From: Antiquaquibacter soli
GTDB taxonomy: Bacteria > Actinomycetota > Actinomycetes > Actinomycetales > Microbacteriaceae
DNA length: 64,000 bases
Reading direction: 5' to 3'
Assembly (NCBI RefSeq): GCF_030580675.1
Contig: NZ_JAUQUB010000001.1
Coordinates: 248,001 to 312,000 of the forward strand
Below, one piece after another: positions 33,595-41,647 of the stretch. The translations under genes were made by a program, and so were the position numbers. Every line of letters begins with the position of its first letter. The stretch's first letter is position 1. The notes under the pieces are model-generated. The model was not told where the DNA came from. It did no database searches and saw only the letters and a list, made by a program, of their open reading frames with translations.

Positions 33595-34656
33595 GTGACC
33601 CCTGCACGCCGCAGCAACACCCTGAGCTCGTCACTCGGGCTGGGTGAGAAGCTCTTCGCCTCGAGCGACGAGCGCCGCTTCGCCGAGGCGATCGAGGAGG
33701 GGCTCGAGCGCGTGGAGGCCGGGCTGCTCGAGGCCATGTCGTTCGCCGACGAGATCGCGGATGTCACGAGCCGCTACCTCCTGGAGGCGGGCGGCAAGCG
33801 CGTGCGCCCCGTGCTCACCCTGCTCGCCGCTCAGCTGGGCGAGGGCAACAACGACGACGTGATTGCGGCGGCCCAGTCGATCGAGATCACCCACGTGGCA
33901 TCCCTGTATCACGACGACGTCATGGACGAGGCGGAGATGCGTCGCGGGGTTCCCACCGCACAGAACGTGTGGGGCAACTCGGTGGCGATACTCACCGGCG
34001 ACCTGCTCTTCGCCCGAGCGAGCCGCATCGGCTCGACCCTCGGCGACCGCGCTCTTGCCCTGCAGGCGGAGACCTTCGAGCGGCTGTGCCTCGGGCAGCT
34101 GCACGAGACCATCGGTCCGCGCGTCGACGACGACCCCATCGAGCACTACCTGCAGGTGCTCGCCGACAAGACCGGCTCACTCATCTCCGCGGCGGCGCAG
34201 GTCGGCGTCATCTTCTCCAACGCCCCCGAGGAGTACCGCCCGGCGGTCGCGGCGTTCGGCGAGCGGATCGGCATCGCGTTCCAGCTCATCGATGACGTCA
34301 TCGACCTCGCCGGCTCCGGCGCGGACACGGGCAAGACGCCGGGCACGGACCTGCGCGCCGGCGTCGCCACTCTGCCGCTGCTGTACCTGCGGCGCGCGGC
34401 CGAGACCGACCCGGAGGCAGCAGGCCTGCTGCGCCGCATCGAACTCGACACGACCTCGTTCGCCGGCGAGATCGACGAGGCCGACCTGACGGCGGCGATC
34501 GCCGAGCTGCGAGCCCACCCCGTGACCCAGCAGACGCTCGAGGAGGCGCGCCGCTGGTCGGACTCCGCCGTCGCCGCCCTCGCGCCGCTGCCGGAGGGCC
34601 CCGTGAAGAAGGCCCTCACCAAGTTCGCCGAGACCATCGTGGAAAGAAGTAAATGA
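33595..34656 (+). CDS. Polyprenyl diphosphate synthase (menaquinone side chain)
   Basis: 353-residue trans-isoprenyl diphosphate synthase. First Asp-rich motif LYHDDVMDEAEMRRG (near residue 104), GGKRVRPVL before it and second motif FQLIDDVIDLAG (near 237). Small residues before the first motif suggest a long-chain product, probably C35-C45 for menaquinone, inferred from the position after menG. GTG start at 33595 with a GAGAGAG-type ribosome binding site. Its stop overlaps the next start (ATGA). Confidence 0.93.
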   Translation: MTPARRSNTLSSSLGLGEKLFASSDERRFAEAIEEGLERVEAGLLEAMSFADEIADVTSRYLLEAGGKRVRPVLTLLAAQLGEGNNDDVIAAAQSIEITHVASLYHDDVMDEAEMRRGVPTAQNVWGNSVAILTGDLLFARASRIGSTLGDRALALQAETFERLCLGQLHETIGPRVDDDPIEHYLQVLADKTGSLISAAAQVGVIFSNAPEEYRPAVAAFGERIGIAFQLIDDVIDLAGSGADTGKTPGTDLRAGVATLPLLYLRRAAETDPEAAGLLRRIELDTTSFAGEIDEADLTAAIAELRAHPVTQQTLEEARRWSDSAVAALAPLPEGPVKKALTKFAETIVERSK

Positions 34657-36008
34657 GCAAACTACGCCTGGCCATCGTCGGTGCGGGGCCGGCCGGCATC
34701 TACGCCGCCGACATCCTCCTCAAGGCCGAGAAGCAGTTCGACGTGTCGATCGACCTGTTCGAGCAGCTCCCCGCGCCCTACGGCCTCGTCCGCTACGGTG
34801 TCGCGCCGGATCATCCGCGCATCAAGGGCATCATCACGGCGCTGCGCGAAGTGCTCGACACCGGTCAGATCCGCCTCTTCGGCAACGTGCTCTATGGCCG
34901 CGACATCACGCTCGCCGACCTGAAGGACCACTACAACGCCGTCATCTTCTCGACGGGAGCGATCCGGGATGCTCCGCTCGATATCCCCGGAATCGACCTC
35001 CCCGGCAGCTATGGCGCCGCCGACTTCGTGAGCTGGTACGACGGGCATCCCGACTTCCCGCGCGAGTGGCCGCTCACCGCCACCTCGACCGCCGTGATCG
35101 GCAACGGCAACGTCGCGCTCGACGTCGCCCGCATCCTCGCGAAGCACGCGGACGACCTGCTGCCCACTGAGATCCCCGCGAACGTGTACGAGGGGCTCAA
35201 GGCATCCCCGGTCACCGATGTCCACGTGTTCGGCCGCCGCGGCCCGATGCAGGTGAAGTTCACTCCGCTCGAGCTGCGCGAGCTCGGCGAGCTCGACGAC
35301 GTCGACATGGTCGTCTACGAGGAGGACTTCGAGTACGACGAGGCCTCGAAGCTCGCCATCGAGACCAACAAGCAGATCATGGTCATCGACCGGATCTTCC
35401 GGAAGTGGCGGGATGAGCCGCAGACCGGGGCATCCCGTCGCCTGCACCTGCACTTCTTCGCCAAGCCCGTGGAGGTCGTCGCCGGCGCCGACGGTTCGGT
35501 CGCGGCGTTCCGGTACGAGCGCACCGAGCCGGATGGCGAGGGCGGCGTGCGCGGCACGGGCGAGATCCGCGAGGTCGAGGTGCAGTCGCTGTACCGGGCG
35601 GTGGGGTACTTCGGCTCGCCACTCGACGGCATCCCGTTCGACGAGCGGCGCGGAGTCATCCCGAACCGCGAGGGCCAGGTGCTGGATGACGCGGACGAGC
35701 CCGTCAACGGCGTCTACGCGACCGGCTGGATCAAGCGCGGACCGGTGGGGCTCATCGGCCACACGAAGTCCGACGCCATGGAGACCGTTCGGCACGTGAT
35801 CAACGACCAGGCGAACTGGTGGAGCCCCGAGCATCCCGAGGAGGAGGCCGTCGTCGAGCTGCTGCGCAGCCGCGGTGTCGAGTTCACGAACCTCGACGGC
35901 TGGCACAACCTCGACGAGCACGAGATCGCGCTCGGTGAGCCCGAGGGTCGCGCGCGCATCAAGGTCGTGGCGCGCGACGAGATGGTGCGGGTCTCGAACA
36001 AGTCCTAG
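34653..36008 (+). CDS. fprA: FAD-dependent ferredoxin-NADP reductase, FprA type
   Basis: 451-residue adrenodoxin-reductase-like flavoenzyme moving electrons between NADPH and ferredoxin. FAD motif LAIVGAGPAGIYAADILL at the N-terminus, LPAPYGLVRYGVAPDHP, the NADP motif VIGNGNVALDVARIL near residue 147 and YATGWIKRGPVGLIGHTKSD near 350 are all typical. It is coupled to the polyprenyl synthase by an ATGA overlap, an unusual operon partner. A nested palindrome follows 11 bases after the stop. Confidence 0.94.
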   Translation: MSKLRLAIVGAGPAGIYAADILLKAEKQFDVSIDLFEQLPAPYGLVRYGVAPDHPRIKGIITALREVLDTGQIRLFGNVLYGRDITLADLKDHYNAVIFSTGAIRDAPLDIPGIDLPGSYGAADFVSWYDGHPDFPREWPLTATSTAVIGNGNVALDVARILAKHADDLLPTEIPANVYEGLKASPVTDVHVFGRRGPMQVKFTPLELRELGELDDVDMVVYEEDFEYDEASKLAIETNKQIMVIDRIFRKWRDEPQTGASRRLHLHFFAKPVEVVAGADGSVAAFRYERTEPDGEGGVRGTGEIREVEVQSLYRAVGYFGSPLDGIPFDERRGVIPNREGQVLDDADEPVNGVYATGWIKRGPVGLIGHTKSDAMETVRHVINDQANWWSPEHPEEEAVVELLRSRGVEFTNLDGWHNLDEHEIALGEPEGRARIKVVARDEMVRVSNKS

Positions 36009-36018
36009 CTCTCTGCGC

Positions 36019-36076
36019 CGAGTGTTCCGATATGGCCGCCTCCGAGGCGTCTGAAGCGGCACTTTCGGAACACTCG
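36019..36076. repeat. Nested palindrome E1 (58 bp)
   Basis: Perfect outer arms CGAGTGTTCCGA (36019-36030) and TCGGAACACTCG (36065-36076) enclose 34 bases that themselves contain a GCCGC/GCGGC inverted repeat. It lies between fprA and the TPR protein gene, both plus strand, so it may terminate fprA, but the branched shape is not a normal terminator. Confidence 0.65.
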
Positions 36077-36098
36077 CGCTGTGTGGTCTGATTCAGGC

Positions 36099-36767
36099 AT
36101 GACCGATCGACTCGACCCCGCACGGCTCGCCGAGCTGTGGGACTTCGACGACCCGGATGCCTCGGCCGAGCGCTTCCGCGCCGAGTCCACCGCCGTGGGT
36201 CCGATCGCCGCCGCCGAACTCGCCACCCAGCTGGCGCGGGCGCTCGGCCTCGCCGGGCGTCGAGCCGAGGCGGAGGGCATCCTCGACGACCTGCCCGATG
36301 AACCGGTCGTGCGGGTGCGCGCGGCCCTCGAGCGCGGCAGGCTGCTCAACTCGGCCGGGTCGCCCGGCGACGCGGTGCCCTACTTCGAGGACGCCCTCGA
36401 GCTCGCGATCGCCGAAGGAGAGGACTACCTGGCGGTGGATGCAGCACACATGCTCGCGATCGCGGACACCTCTCGCTCGGGCGAGTGGACCGAGCGGGGC
36501 ATCCACCTCGTCGAGGCGTCGCAGGATGCCCGCACCCGCCGCTGGCTCGTCGGGCTGCACAACAACCGGGGCTGGACCCTCTTCGACGAGGGCGACCTGG
36601 ATGCTGCGCTCGCCGAGTTCGAGCTCGCCGCCGCGGCTGCCGCCGAGCACGGCTCCGAGGAGCAGCGCCGCTACGCGGCCGAAGCCGTCGCGGAGGCCCA
36701 GCAGGCGATCACTCGGCGACCGAGCGGGATGTCCCGCGCTACTGCACGGCGGCAGTCAACCGCATGA
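36099..36767 (+). CDS. Tetratricopeptide-repeat-like protein
   Basis: 222 residues with helical TPR-type repeats: ARALGLAGRRAEAEGILDDL, GRLLNSAGSPGDAVPYFEDA and NNRGWTLFDEGDLDAALAEF. Such proteins act as scaffolds; the partner is unknown. I chose the ATG at 36099; an in-frame start 18 bases upstream adds MWSDSG only. The C-terminus ([15 protein letters not shown]) runs 29 bases into the convergent cardiolipin synthase gene. Confidence 0.8.
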   Translation: MTDRLDPARLAELWDFDDPDASAERFRAESTAVGPIAAAELATQLARALGLAGRRAEAEGILDDLPDEPVVRVRAALERGRLLNSAGSPGDAVPYFEDALELAIAEGEDYLAVDAAHMLAIADTSRSGEWTERGIHLVEASQDARTRRWLVGLHNNRGWTLFDEGDLDAALAEFELAAAAAAEHGSEEQRRYAAEAVAEAQQAITRRPSGMSRATARRQSTA

Positions 36768-38226
36768 CGTTGTCGAGCGTCGCGGCCGCGCGCGACCGCG
36801 CGAGCCACTCGTCGAGGGTGAGCTCGTGGCTCACCTCGCGGTAGCTCTGCTCCACCTCGCGGAGGTCGTCGACGAAGTCACGGCTGCGCACCATCACCGA
36901 GATCTCGAGGTTGAGGCTGAACGAGCGCATGTCCATGTTGCTCGAGCCGATCACGGCGACGTCGTCGTCGATCGTGAAATGCTTCGAGTGCAGCACCGTC
37001 GGCTTCGGGTAGAGGAAGATGCGCACCCCCGCGCGCAGCAGCTCCTCGTAGTAGCTGCGCTGGGCGTGGAAGACCATGAACTGGTCGCCGATCTCCGACA
37101 CGAAGAGTTGCACGTCGAGGCCGGACTGCGCTGCCGTCGTGATGGCGTAGAGCATCGAGTCATCCGGCACGAAGTAGGGGCTCGTGATGATGACCTTGTG
37201 CTGCGCCGCGTACACGAGCGAGTTGAACAGCCGCAGGTTGTTCTCGCCCTTGAAACCCGGGCCCGACGGCACGACCTGCGCATCCAGGGGCTCACGGGTG
37301 AGCACGGGCGTGGCATCCGGAACCTCGCGAATCAGCAACTCGTCCGTCTCGCTGTACCAGTCGGTCACGAAGAGGGCGTTGATGCCGGCAACGATCGGCC
37401 CTTCGAAGCGGACCATGAGGTCCTTCCAGTGCAGGCCCCGGCGCTGGTTGCTCTTCTTGTCGTAGCTCGAGTCGATCATGTTCTGCGAGCCGGTGAAGGC
37501 GACCGCCCCGTCGACGACGAGGAGCTTCCGGTGGTTGCGCAGGTCGGGGCGCTGCCACTTCCCCCGAAGGGGCTGCACCGGCAGCATGACGTGCCAGAGC
37601 GCGCCCATGCGCGTGAGCCGCTTGATCGTGCGCCGGTACGCCGACGTCCGCAGGCTCGCGATGTGGTCGAGGAGCACCCGCACCGTCACGCCGCGCTCGA
37701 TCGCCTGCTCGAGCGCGACGAAGAAGGGCTCGGTCGTGTGGTCGGCGGCGAGGATGTAGAACTCCGCGTGCACCGTCGTCTTCGCGGTGTCGACGGCGCG
37801 CGCCATCGCCGCGATCGTGAGGTCGTAGTCGGGATACAGAGTCGCGCTGTTGCCGCCAACGAGCGGCATCGCCCCGAGGTTGCGGTTGAGTTCGACGATC
37901 GGGTCGAGCCACGCCGGCCAGCGCGGGTGGTCCTTCGATACCTGGTCGATGCCGTCCGTGGTCTCCAGGATGTACTTGTTGATCTGCGATTGCCGCTGCC
38001 GCCGCTTCTTGGGAAGCCGGTGGCTGCCGAGCAGCAGGAACAGGATGATGCCGACGTAGGGGATGAAGAAGATCGCCAGCAGCCACGCGAGTGCCGTCTG
38101 CGGACGGCGGTTGCGGGGGATGTAGATGACCGCGAGGACCCGGATGGTGATGTCGCCCGCCAGGAGCGCGAAAGCGAGCAGCAGCGAGAGGACGCCGGTC
38201 GCCGGGTCCGCGGTCTCGACGGTCAC
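36739..38226 (-). CDS. cls: Cardiolipin synthase
   Basis: 495-residue phospholipase D-type enzyme making cardiolipin. Two N-terminal helices with a PLDc_N pattern ([20 protein letters not shown]) are followed by two HKD motifs: [20 protein letters not shown] near residue 232 and [20 protein letters not shown] near 415, both intact. GTG start at 38226 overlaps the yajQ stop (GTGA), so the two form an operon. Confidence 0.94.
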   Translation of the reverse strand: MTVETADPATGVLSLLLAFALLAGDITIRVLAVIYIPRNRRPQTALAWLLAIFFIPYVGIILFLLLGSHRLPKKRRQRQSQINKYILETTDGIDQVSKDHPRWPAWLDPIVELNRNLGAMPLVGGNSATLYPDYDLTIAAMARAVDTAKTTVHAEFYILAADHTTEPFFVALEQAIERGVTVRVLLDHIASLRTSAYRRTIKRLTRMGALWHVMLPVQPLRGKWQRPDLRNHRKLLVVDGAVAFTGSQNMIDSSYDKKSNQRRGLHWKDLMVRFEGPIVAGINALFVTDWYSETDELLIREVPDATPVLTREPLDAQVVPSGPGFKGENNLRLFNSLVYAAQHKVIITSPYFVPDDSMLYAITTAAQSGLDVQLFVSEIGDQFMVFHAQRSYYEELLRAGVRIFLYPKPTVLHSKHFTIDDDVAVIGSSNMDMRSFSLNLEISVMVRSRDFVDDLREVEQSYREVSHELTLDEWLARSRAAATLDNVMRLTAAVQ

Positions 38227-38711
38227 CGGAAGTTCACGAACTGGAGCGCCACGTCGAGGTCCTTGCCCTTCAGCAGCGCCATGGTCGCCTGGAGGTCGTC
38301 GCGGCTCTTGGACTGCACGCGCAGCTCGTCGCCCTGGATCTGCGACTTCACCGACTTCGGGCCCTCGTCGCGGATGATCTTCGAGATCTTCTTGGCGTCC
38401 TCCGACGAGATGCCGTTCTTGAGCGACACCTCGATGCGGTACTCCTTGCCGCTCGCGTAGGGCTCACCGGCGTCGAGGGCGCGAAGCGAGATGCCGCGCT
38501 TGATGAACTTCTGTTCGACGACCTCGAGCACGGCCTTCACGCGCTCCTCAGCGCTGGCTTTGAGCAGCAGCTTCTCGCCGCTCCACTCGGCCGATGCGCC
38601 GACGCCCTTGAAGTCGTACCGCTGCGCGATCTCCTTCTGCGCCTGGTTGACCGCGTTGTCGGCCTCCATCTTGTCGACCTTGCTGACGATATCGAACGAG
38701 GAATCTGCCAT
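38223..38711 (-). CDS. YajQ-family nucleotide-binding protein
   Basis: 162 residues of the YajQ/DUF520 family: begins [21 protein letters not shown], with [20 protein letters not shown] and [20 protein letters not shown], two tandem ferredoxin-like folds. Some homologues bind c-di-GMP as regulators and others bind nucleotides or tRNA; which applies here is unknown. c-di-GMP enzymes do occur 3 kb away. TACCAT ends six bases before the ATG at 38711. Confidence 0.92.
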   Translation of the reverse strand: MADSSFDIVSKVDKMEADNAVNQAQKEIAQRYDFKGVGASAEWSGEKLLLKASAEERVKAVLEVVEQKFIKRGISLRALDAGEPYASGKEYRIEVSLKNGISSEDAKKISKIIRDEGPKSVKSQIQGDELRVQSKSRDDLQATMALLKGKDLDVALQFVNFR

Positions 38712-38774
38712 GCGGCCATGGTAGCGGGGGAGGGGCGCGCCCGCCCCTGCGCCGGTGCCAGTACCCGCCCTATG

Positions 38775-38856
38775 CCGAAACGACGGAGATCGGGGTCCCG
38801 CCGCACGCCAGGACTGGGCGGGAGGAACCTCTGCGTCGGGATCTCCGTCGTTTCGG
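38775..38856. repeat. Nested palindrome E2 (82 bp)
   Basis: Outer arms CCGAAACGACGGAGATC (38775-38791) and GATCTCCGTCGTTTCGG (38840-38856) are perfect over 17 bp. The 48 bases between contain a second inverted repeat, CCCGCC with GGCGGG. It lies between divergent genes, so it is not a terminator. It directly abuts the tandem repeat at 38855. Confidence 0.75.
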
Positions 38857-38940
38857 AAGGTGCGGAACGCGCGGAAGGTGCGGAAAGCGCGAAGGTGCGG
38901 AAAGCGCAGAGGGGGCGAACGCGCGGAAGGTGGGGACGGG
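38855..38940. repeat. Degenerate 17-18 bp tandem repeat array
   Basis: Five consecutive units starting at 38855, 38873, 38891, 38908 and 38925. The first two, GGAAGGTGCGGAACGCGC and GGAAGGTGCGGAAAGCGC, differ at one position. The third is one base shorter, and the fourth and fifth are more diverged. No gene covers the array; it sits in the promoter-side region of the transglycosylase gene. Confidence 0.75.
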
Positions 38941-38979
38941 CTCCGAAACCGGTCAGGCGCGCGTGGTAGGAACGAGTAC

Positions 38980-39741
38980 ATGGTCGCGCGCTGGGTCCCG
39001 TTCGCTGCCGCCGGGGGCGCGGTGGTCGTCGCCGGGGTGCTCGCGACGGTTCTGCTGGTACCCCGCGTGCCAGAGGTGCTGCCGGATGCTGCGGAGCCGG
39101 ATGCCCCGGCCGTGACGTATCCCGACCAGGCACCGCCGCCCGCGCTCGCCGCCGAACCCACGGGCCCGGGCGCCATCGGGGTGGTGGACCCGGCGTGGGT
39201 GGATGCCACGGCTGCCGCCACGGGCATCCCGCGCGAAGCCGTCCTGGCGTACGGCGCCGCCGTGATCGGGGCGGAGGAGATCTTCCCCGGCTGCGGACTC
39301 GGCTGGAACACCCTCGCCGGCATCGGCTACACCGAGAGCGACCACGGCCGGCACGGCGGAGCGTCGTTCGACGCCAACGGCCACGCGTCGCCCGAGATCT
39401 TCGGGGTTCCGCTCGACGGCGTCGACACCGCACACATCCCGGACACGGACGGCGGCGAGTTCGACGGCACGGCCGACATCGACCGCGCGATCGGGCCGAT
39501 GCAGCTCATCCCGCAGACGTGGCGCAGCTGGCCGAGCGACGGCAACGGCGACCTCGTGCCCGACCCGCACAACATCTACGACTCTGCGGTCGCCGCCGCC
39601 AACTACCTGTGCCACGCGACGACGTCGTTCACGACGGAGCAGGGCTGGGCTGAGGGGGTCGCCGCGTACAACACAGCGACGAGCTACGCGCAGACGGTCG
39701 CGACGGCGGCGCAGCGGTACTACGACGAGACGAGCGGCTAG
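38980..39741 (+). CDS. Secreted lytic transglycosylase-like protein
   Basis: 253 residues. N-terminal signal anchor (about 7-28), a Pro/Ala linker and a goose-lysozyme-like domain: [15 protein letters not shown] contains the catalytic Glu, and [20 protein letters not shown] and [13 protein letters not shown] match MltB-like actinobacterial members. It should cleave peptidoglycan glycan strands. AGGAAC upstream of the ATG at 38980 is a plausible ribosome binding site. The stop codon shares a CTAG with the convergent lacI-type gene. Confidence 0.88.
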   Translation: MVARWVPFAAAGGAVVVAGVLATVLLVPRVPEVLPDAAEPDAPAVTYPDQAPPPALAAEPTGPGAIGVVDPAWVDATAAATGIPREAVLAYGAAVIGAEEIFPGCGLGWNTLAGIGYTESDHGRHGGASFDANGHASPEIFGVPLDGVDTAHIPDTDGGEFDGTADIDRAIGPMQLIPQTWRSWPSDGNGDLVPDPHNIYDSAVAAANYLCHATTSFTTEQGWAEGVAAYNTATSYAQTVATAAQRYYDETSG

Positions 39742-40751
39742 CCCGGTCGCGTCGTGCTCGAGCGAACGATGAGTTCGAACGGCAGCGCCGTGTTGCTGGG
39801 GTCGCTGCCACGGTGCCCCGGGTTGAGCTGGTCCATGACGAGGTCGACGGCCATCCGGCCCTGCAGTGCGGGGAACTGCGCGATCGTGGAGAGCCCGAAG
39901 AACTCGCTGAACTCGTGGTCGTCGACGCCGATCACGGACACATCGTCGGGGACGTGCAGTCCGAGGTCGCGCGCGGCGAGGATGGTCCCGATCGCCATCT
40001 CGTCCGACGCCGCGAACACGGCCGTGGGCCGCTTGCGCGGGTTGCCGAGCAGCTGCTTGGCTGCCGCGTAGCCGCCCTGCAGTGTGAAGTCGGCGGCCTC
40101 GAACAGGTCGGGGTCGGGCCGGATGCCCGCTGCCGTGAGCGCCTCCTCGTAGCCGACCCGCCGCTTCGACGGCACGTGGAAGTCCATCTCGGAGTCGCTG
40201 TTGCCGCCGATGTGGGCGATGGAGCGGTGCCCGAGCGCGATGAGGTGCTCGGTCGCGAGCCGCGCCACGGCGATGTCGTCGATGGACAGCGTGCGCACGC
40301 CCTCGATGGACCCGCCGACGCCGACGATCGGCTTGCCGAGTTCGTGCAGCCGGCCGACCTCGCCCTCGGTGAGTTCGAGCGCGATGGCGATCACCGCATC
40401 CACTCGCTTGCGCAGGAGGAAGTGCTCGAAGACGCTCGTCCGCTCGTCGCCGCCTCCGGACAGGTTGTACAGGGTCAGGTCGTAGCCGTGGCTGAGCAGC
40501 GCGCTCTCCGCCCCCTCGAGAACCGCCCCGTAGAACCAGCGGTTGAGGAACGGGATGACCACGCCGACGTTCTTCATCCGCCCGGTCGCGAGTGCCGAGG
40601 CGTGTGACGACACGACGTACCCGAGCTCGAGCGCCGCCCGGTGGACGCGCTCGCGCGTCGCCTCCGACACGTGTCCGTTGCCGCTCAGGGCGCGCGAGAC
40701 GGTGGCCGTGGATACCCCGGCCAGCTGGGCTACCTCGTTGATTCCCGGCAT
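39738..40751 (-). CDS. LacI-family transcriptional regulator
   Basis: 337 residues. N-terminal helix-turn-helix INEVAQLAGVSTATVSRALS plus the hinge helix SSHASALATGRMKNVGVVIP; then a periplasmic-binding-protein-like sensor domain (ADEM-type AVFAASDEMAIGT, VSVIGVDDHEFSEF). The ligand is probably a sugar but unknown. I chose the ATG at 40751; a TTG at 40760 adds three residues. A TGCAAGCGCTTGCA-type operator at 50386 would suit this family, but the regulator and operator are 9.6 kb apart. Confidence 0.92.
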   Translation of the reverse strand: MPGINEVAQLAGVSTATVSRALSGNGHVSEATRERVHRAALELGYVVSSHASALATGRMKNVGVVIPFLNRWFYGAVLEGAESALLSHGYDLTLYNLSGGGDERTSVFEHFLLRKRVDAVIAIALELTEGEVGRLHELGKPIVGVGGSIEGVRTLSIDDIAVARLATEHLIALGHRSIAHIGGNSDSEMDFHVPSKRRVGYEEALTAAGIRPDPDLFEAADFTLQGGYAAAKQLLGNPRKRPTAVFAASDEMAIGTILAARDLGLHVPDDVSVIGVDDHEFSEFFGLSTIAQFPALQGRMAVDLVMDQLNPGHRGSDPSNTALPFELIVRSSTTRPG

Positions 40752-40866
40752 GAGGCCCAATCGTAGTGTCTGGCGCGTCGGCGCCCGTGGTCGCAGCGGC
40801 CCGTTGCGTCTTGTATCCTTGTTCAGCGCGTTCGCTCAGATGAATACATGTGGTCGGAAGCGCCCT

Positions 40867-40948
40867 GGCAAGTTACCCAAGCGGCCAAAGGGAGCTGACT
40901 GTAAATCAGCCGTTTTCAACTTCGGGGGTTCGAATCCCTCACTTGCCA
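40867..40948 (+). tRNA. tRNA-Tyr (GTA)
   Basis: 82-base class II tRNA: acceptor stem GGCAAGT/ACTTGCC, anticodon GTA within CTGACTGTAAATCAG, a long variable arm (CCGTTTTCAACTTCG) and the T-arm GGGGGTTCGAATCCCTC. CCA is not encoded. TATCCT at 40814-40819 may be the promoter -10. The 3' end from the T-loop onward, with its terminator, is repeated 179 bases downstream. Confidence 0.95.
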
Positions 40949-41003
40949 CTCATGAGTAAAGCCCCGCCGCGTGCGGGGCTTTACTCATGAGTGCCCAGTG
41001 CGT
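40930..41003 (+). repeat. 74-bp direct repeat, copy 1 (tRNA-Tyr 3' end plus terminator)
   Basis: Begins at TCGAATCCC in the T-loop and ends at GTGCGT after the terminator. It matches 41109-41182 with one mismatch (A at 40997, G at 41176). Confidence 0.9.
40947..40993 (+). terminator. tRNA-Tyr terminator
   Basis: A 21-bp perfect stem: CACTCATGAGTAAAGCCCCGC at 40947-40967 begins at the last tRNA base pair and pairs with 40973-40993, leaving a 5-base loop. The right arm contains GGGGCTTTA. Confidence 0.85.
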
Positions 41004-41108
41004 CGCGCCGAACGCCCAGGGCCCCGACCGGCGCAGTCCGGCGCATCGCCGTCCGAGAATCGCGCACCCTGCCTGTGACCGCGATGCGGCGGCGGCACCG
41101 GTTGGGCG
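41004..41108. other. 105-bp spacer between the tRNA-Tyr 3'-end repeats
   Basis: No coding capacity. It contains, in order, GGGCCC (41019), GCAGTCCG (41033), GCGGCGG (41086) and GGGCG directly before the repeat junction. The same words occur in the same order after tRNA-Met (50736-50822). It may be a remnant of an integrated element or a small repeat element. Confidence 0.45.
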
Positions 41109-41182
41109 TCGAATCCCTCACTTGCCACTCATGAGTAAAGCCCCGCCGCGTGCGGGGCTTTACTCATGAGTGCCCGGTGCGT
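41109..41182 (+). repeat. 74-bp direct repeat, copy 2 (partial tRNA-Tyr plus second terminator)
   Basis: Repeats the tRNA-Tyr T-loop-to-3' end and its terminator hairpin (now at 41126-41172). It lacks the 5' part of the tRNA, so it is not a functional gene. The base before TCGAATCCC is G here rather than the T of the real T-arm. Confidence 0.9.
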
Positions 41183-41183
41183 G

Positions 41184-41597
41184 TCACTTCGACGCGGCTC
41201 CCGACCCCAGCTTCACGTGCAGCTCCTCGATGAGCTCCAGCTGGCGACGGCAGATCTCGGTGAGGTCCTCGAGCTCCTTCTTGGCGGCGCGGTTGGTGTC
41301 GTAGTCGTGCTGCGCCAGGGCGGCGGCGATCGCATCCTGCCGCTTGGCGGCGATGAGAAGGATGGCCCCCTGCAGGCCCGCGATCATGCTCAGGAACAGG
41401 TTGAGCAGGATGTACGGGTAGGGGTCCCACGCGATCCCGCTCGCGTTGACGATCGCCCACAGTGCCATGAAGGCGACGAAGAGGCCGATGAAGGTCCACG
41501 AGCCCATGCCGTTGCGCAGCCGGTCGGCGGCGCGCTGCCCGCGGCTGAGGGAGTCGCGGTGGGCGGTGTGCCAGTTCGAGAGAGGTCGAGTGCTCAT
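41184..41597 (-). CDS. DUF1003 membrane protein
   Basis: 137 residues of the DUF1003 family: RLRNGMGSWTFIGLFVAFMA then ASGIAWDPYPYILLNLFLSM and AKRQDAIAAALAQHDYDTNR, giving two helices and a helical cytoplasmic tail. Role unknown in the family. TAGCAT ends six bases before the ATG at 41597, predicting leaderless translation. The stop lies just one base beyond the second tRNA-Tyr repeat copy. Confidence 0.9.
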   Translation of the reverse strand: MSTRPLSNWHTAHRDSLSRGQRAADRLRNGMGSWTFIGLFVAFMALWAIVNASGIAWDPYPYILLNLFLSMIAGLQGAILLIAAKRQDAIAAALAQHDYDTNRAAKKELEDLTEICRRQLELIEELHVKLGSGAASK

Positions 41598-41647
41598 GGC
41601 GGGATGCTACGCCCCGCTGCACCTCGTCGCCCGGGCCGTTGGGCCCG

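Noticed and set aside
38855-38940. CRISPR array
   Set aside because: Units are head-to-tail with no spacers, are degenerate, and there are no cas genes.
38755-39741. Longer N-terminal version of the transglycosylase reading through the tandem repeat
   Set aside because: The extra 75 residues are translated palindrome and repeat; the signal peptide starts at 38980 with a ribosome binding site.
41109-41188. Second tRNA-Tyr gene
   Set aside because: Only the T-loop-to-3' end is present; the acceptor 5' strand, D-arm and anticodon are missing.
40860-41190. Active prophage or genomic island at tRNA-Tyr
   Set aside because: No integrase, phage or transfer gene is found in or beside the 105-bp insert; at most a remnant.
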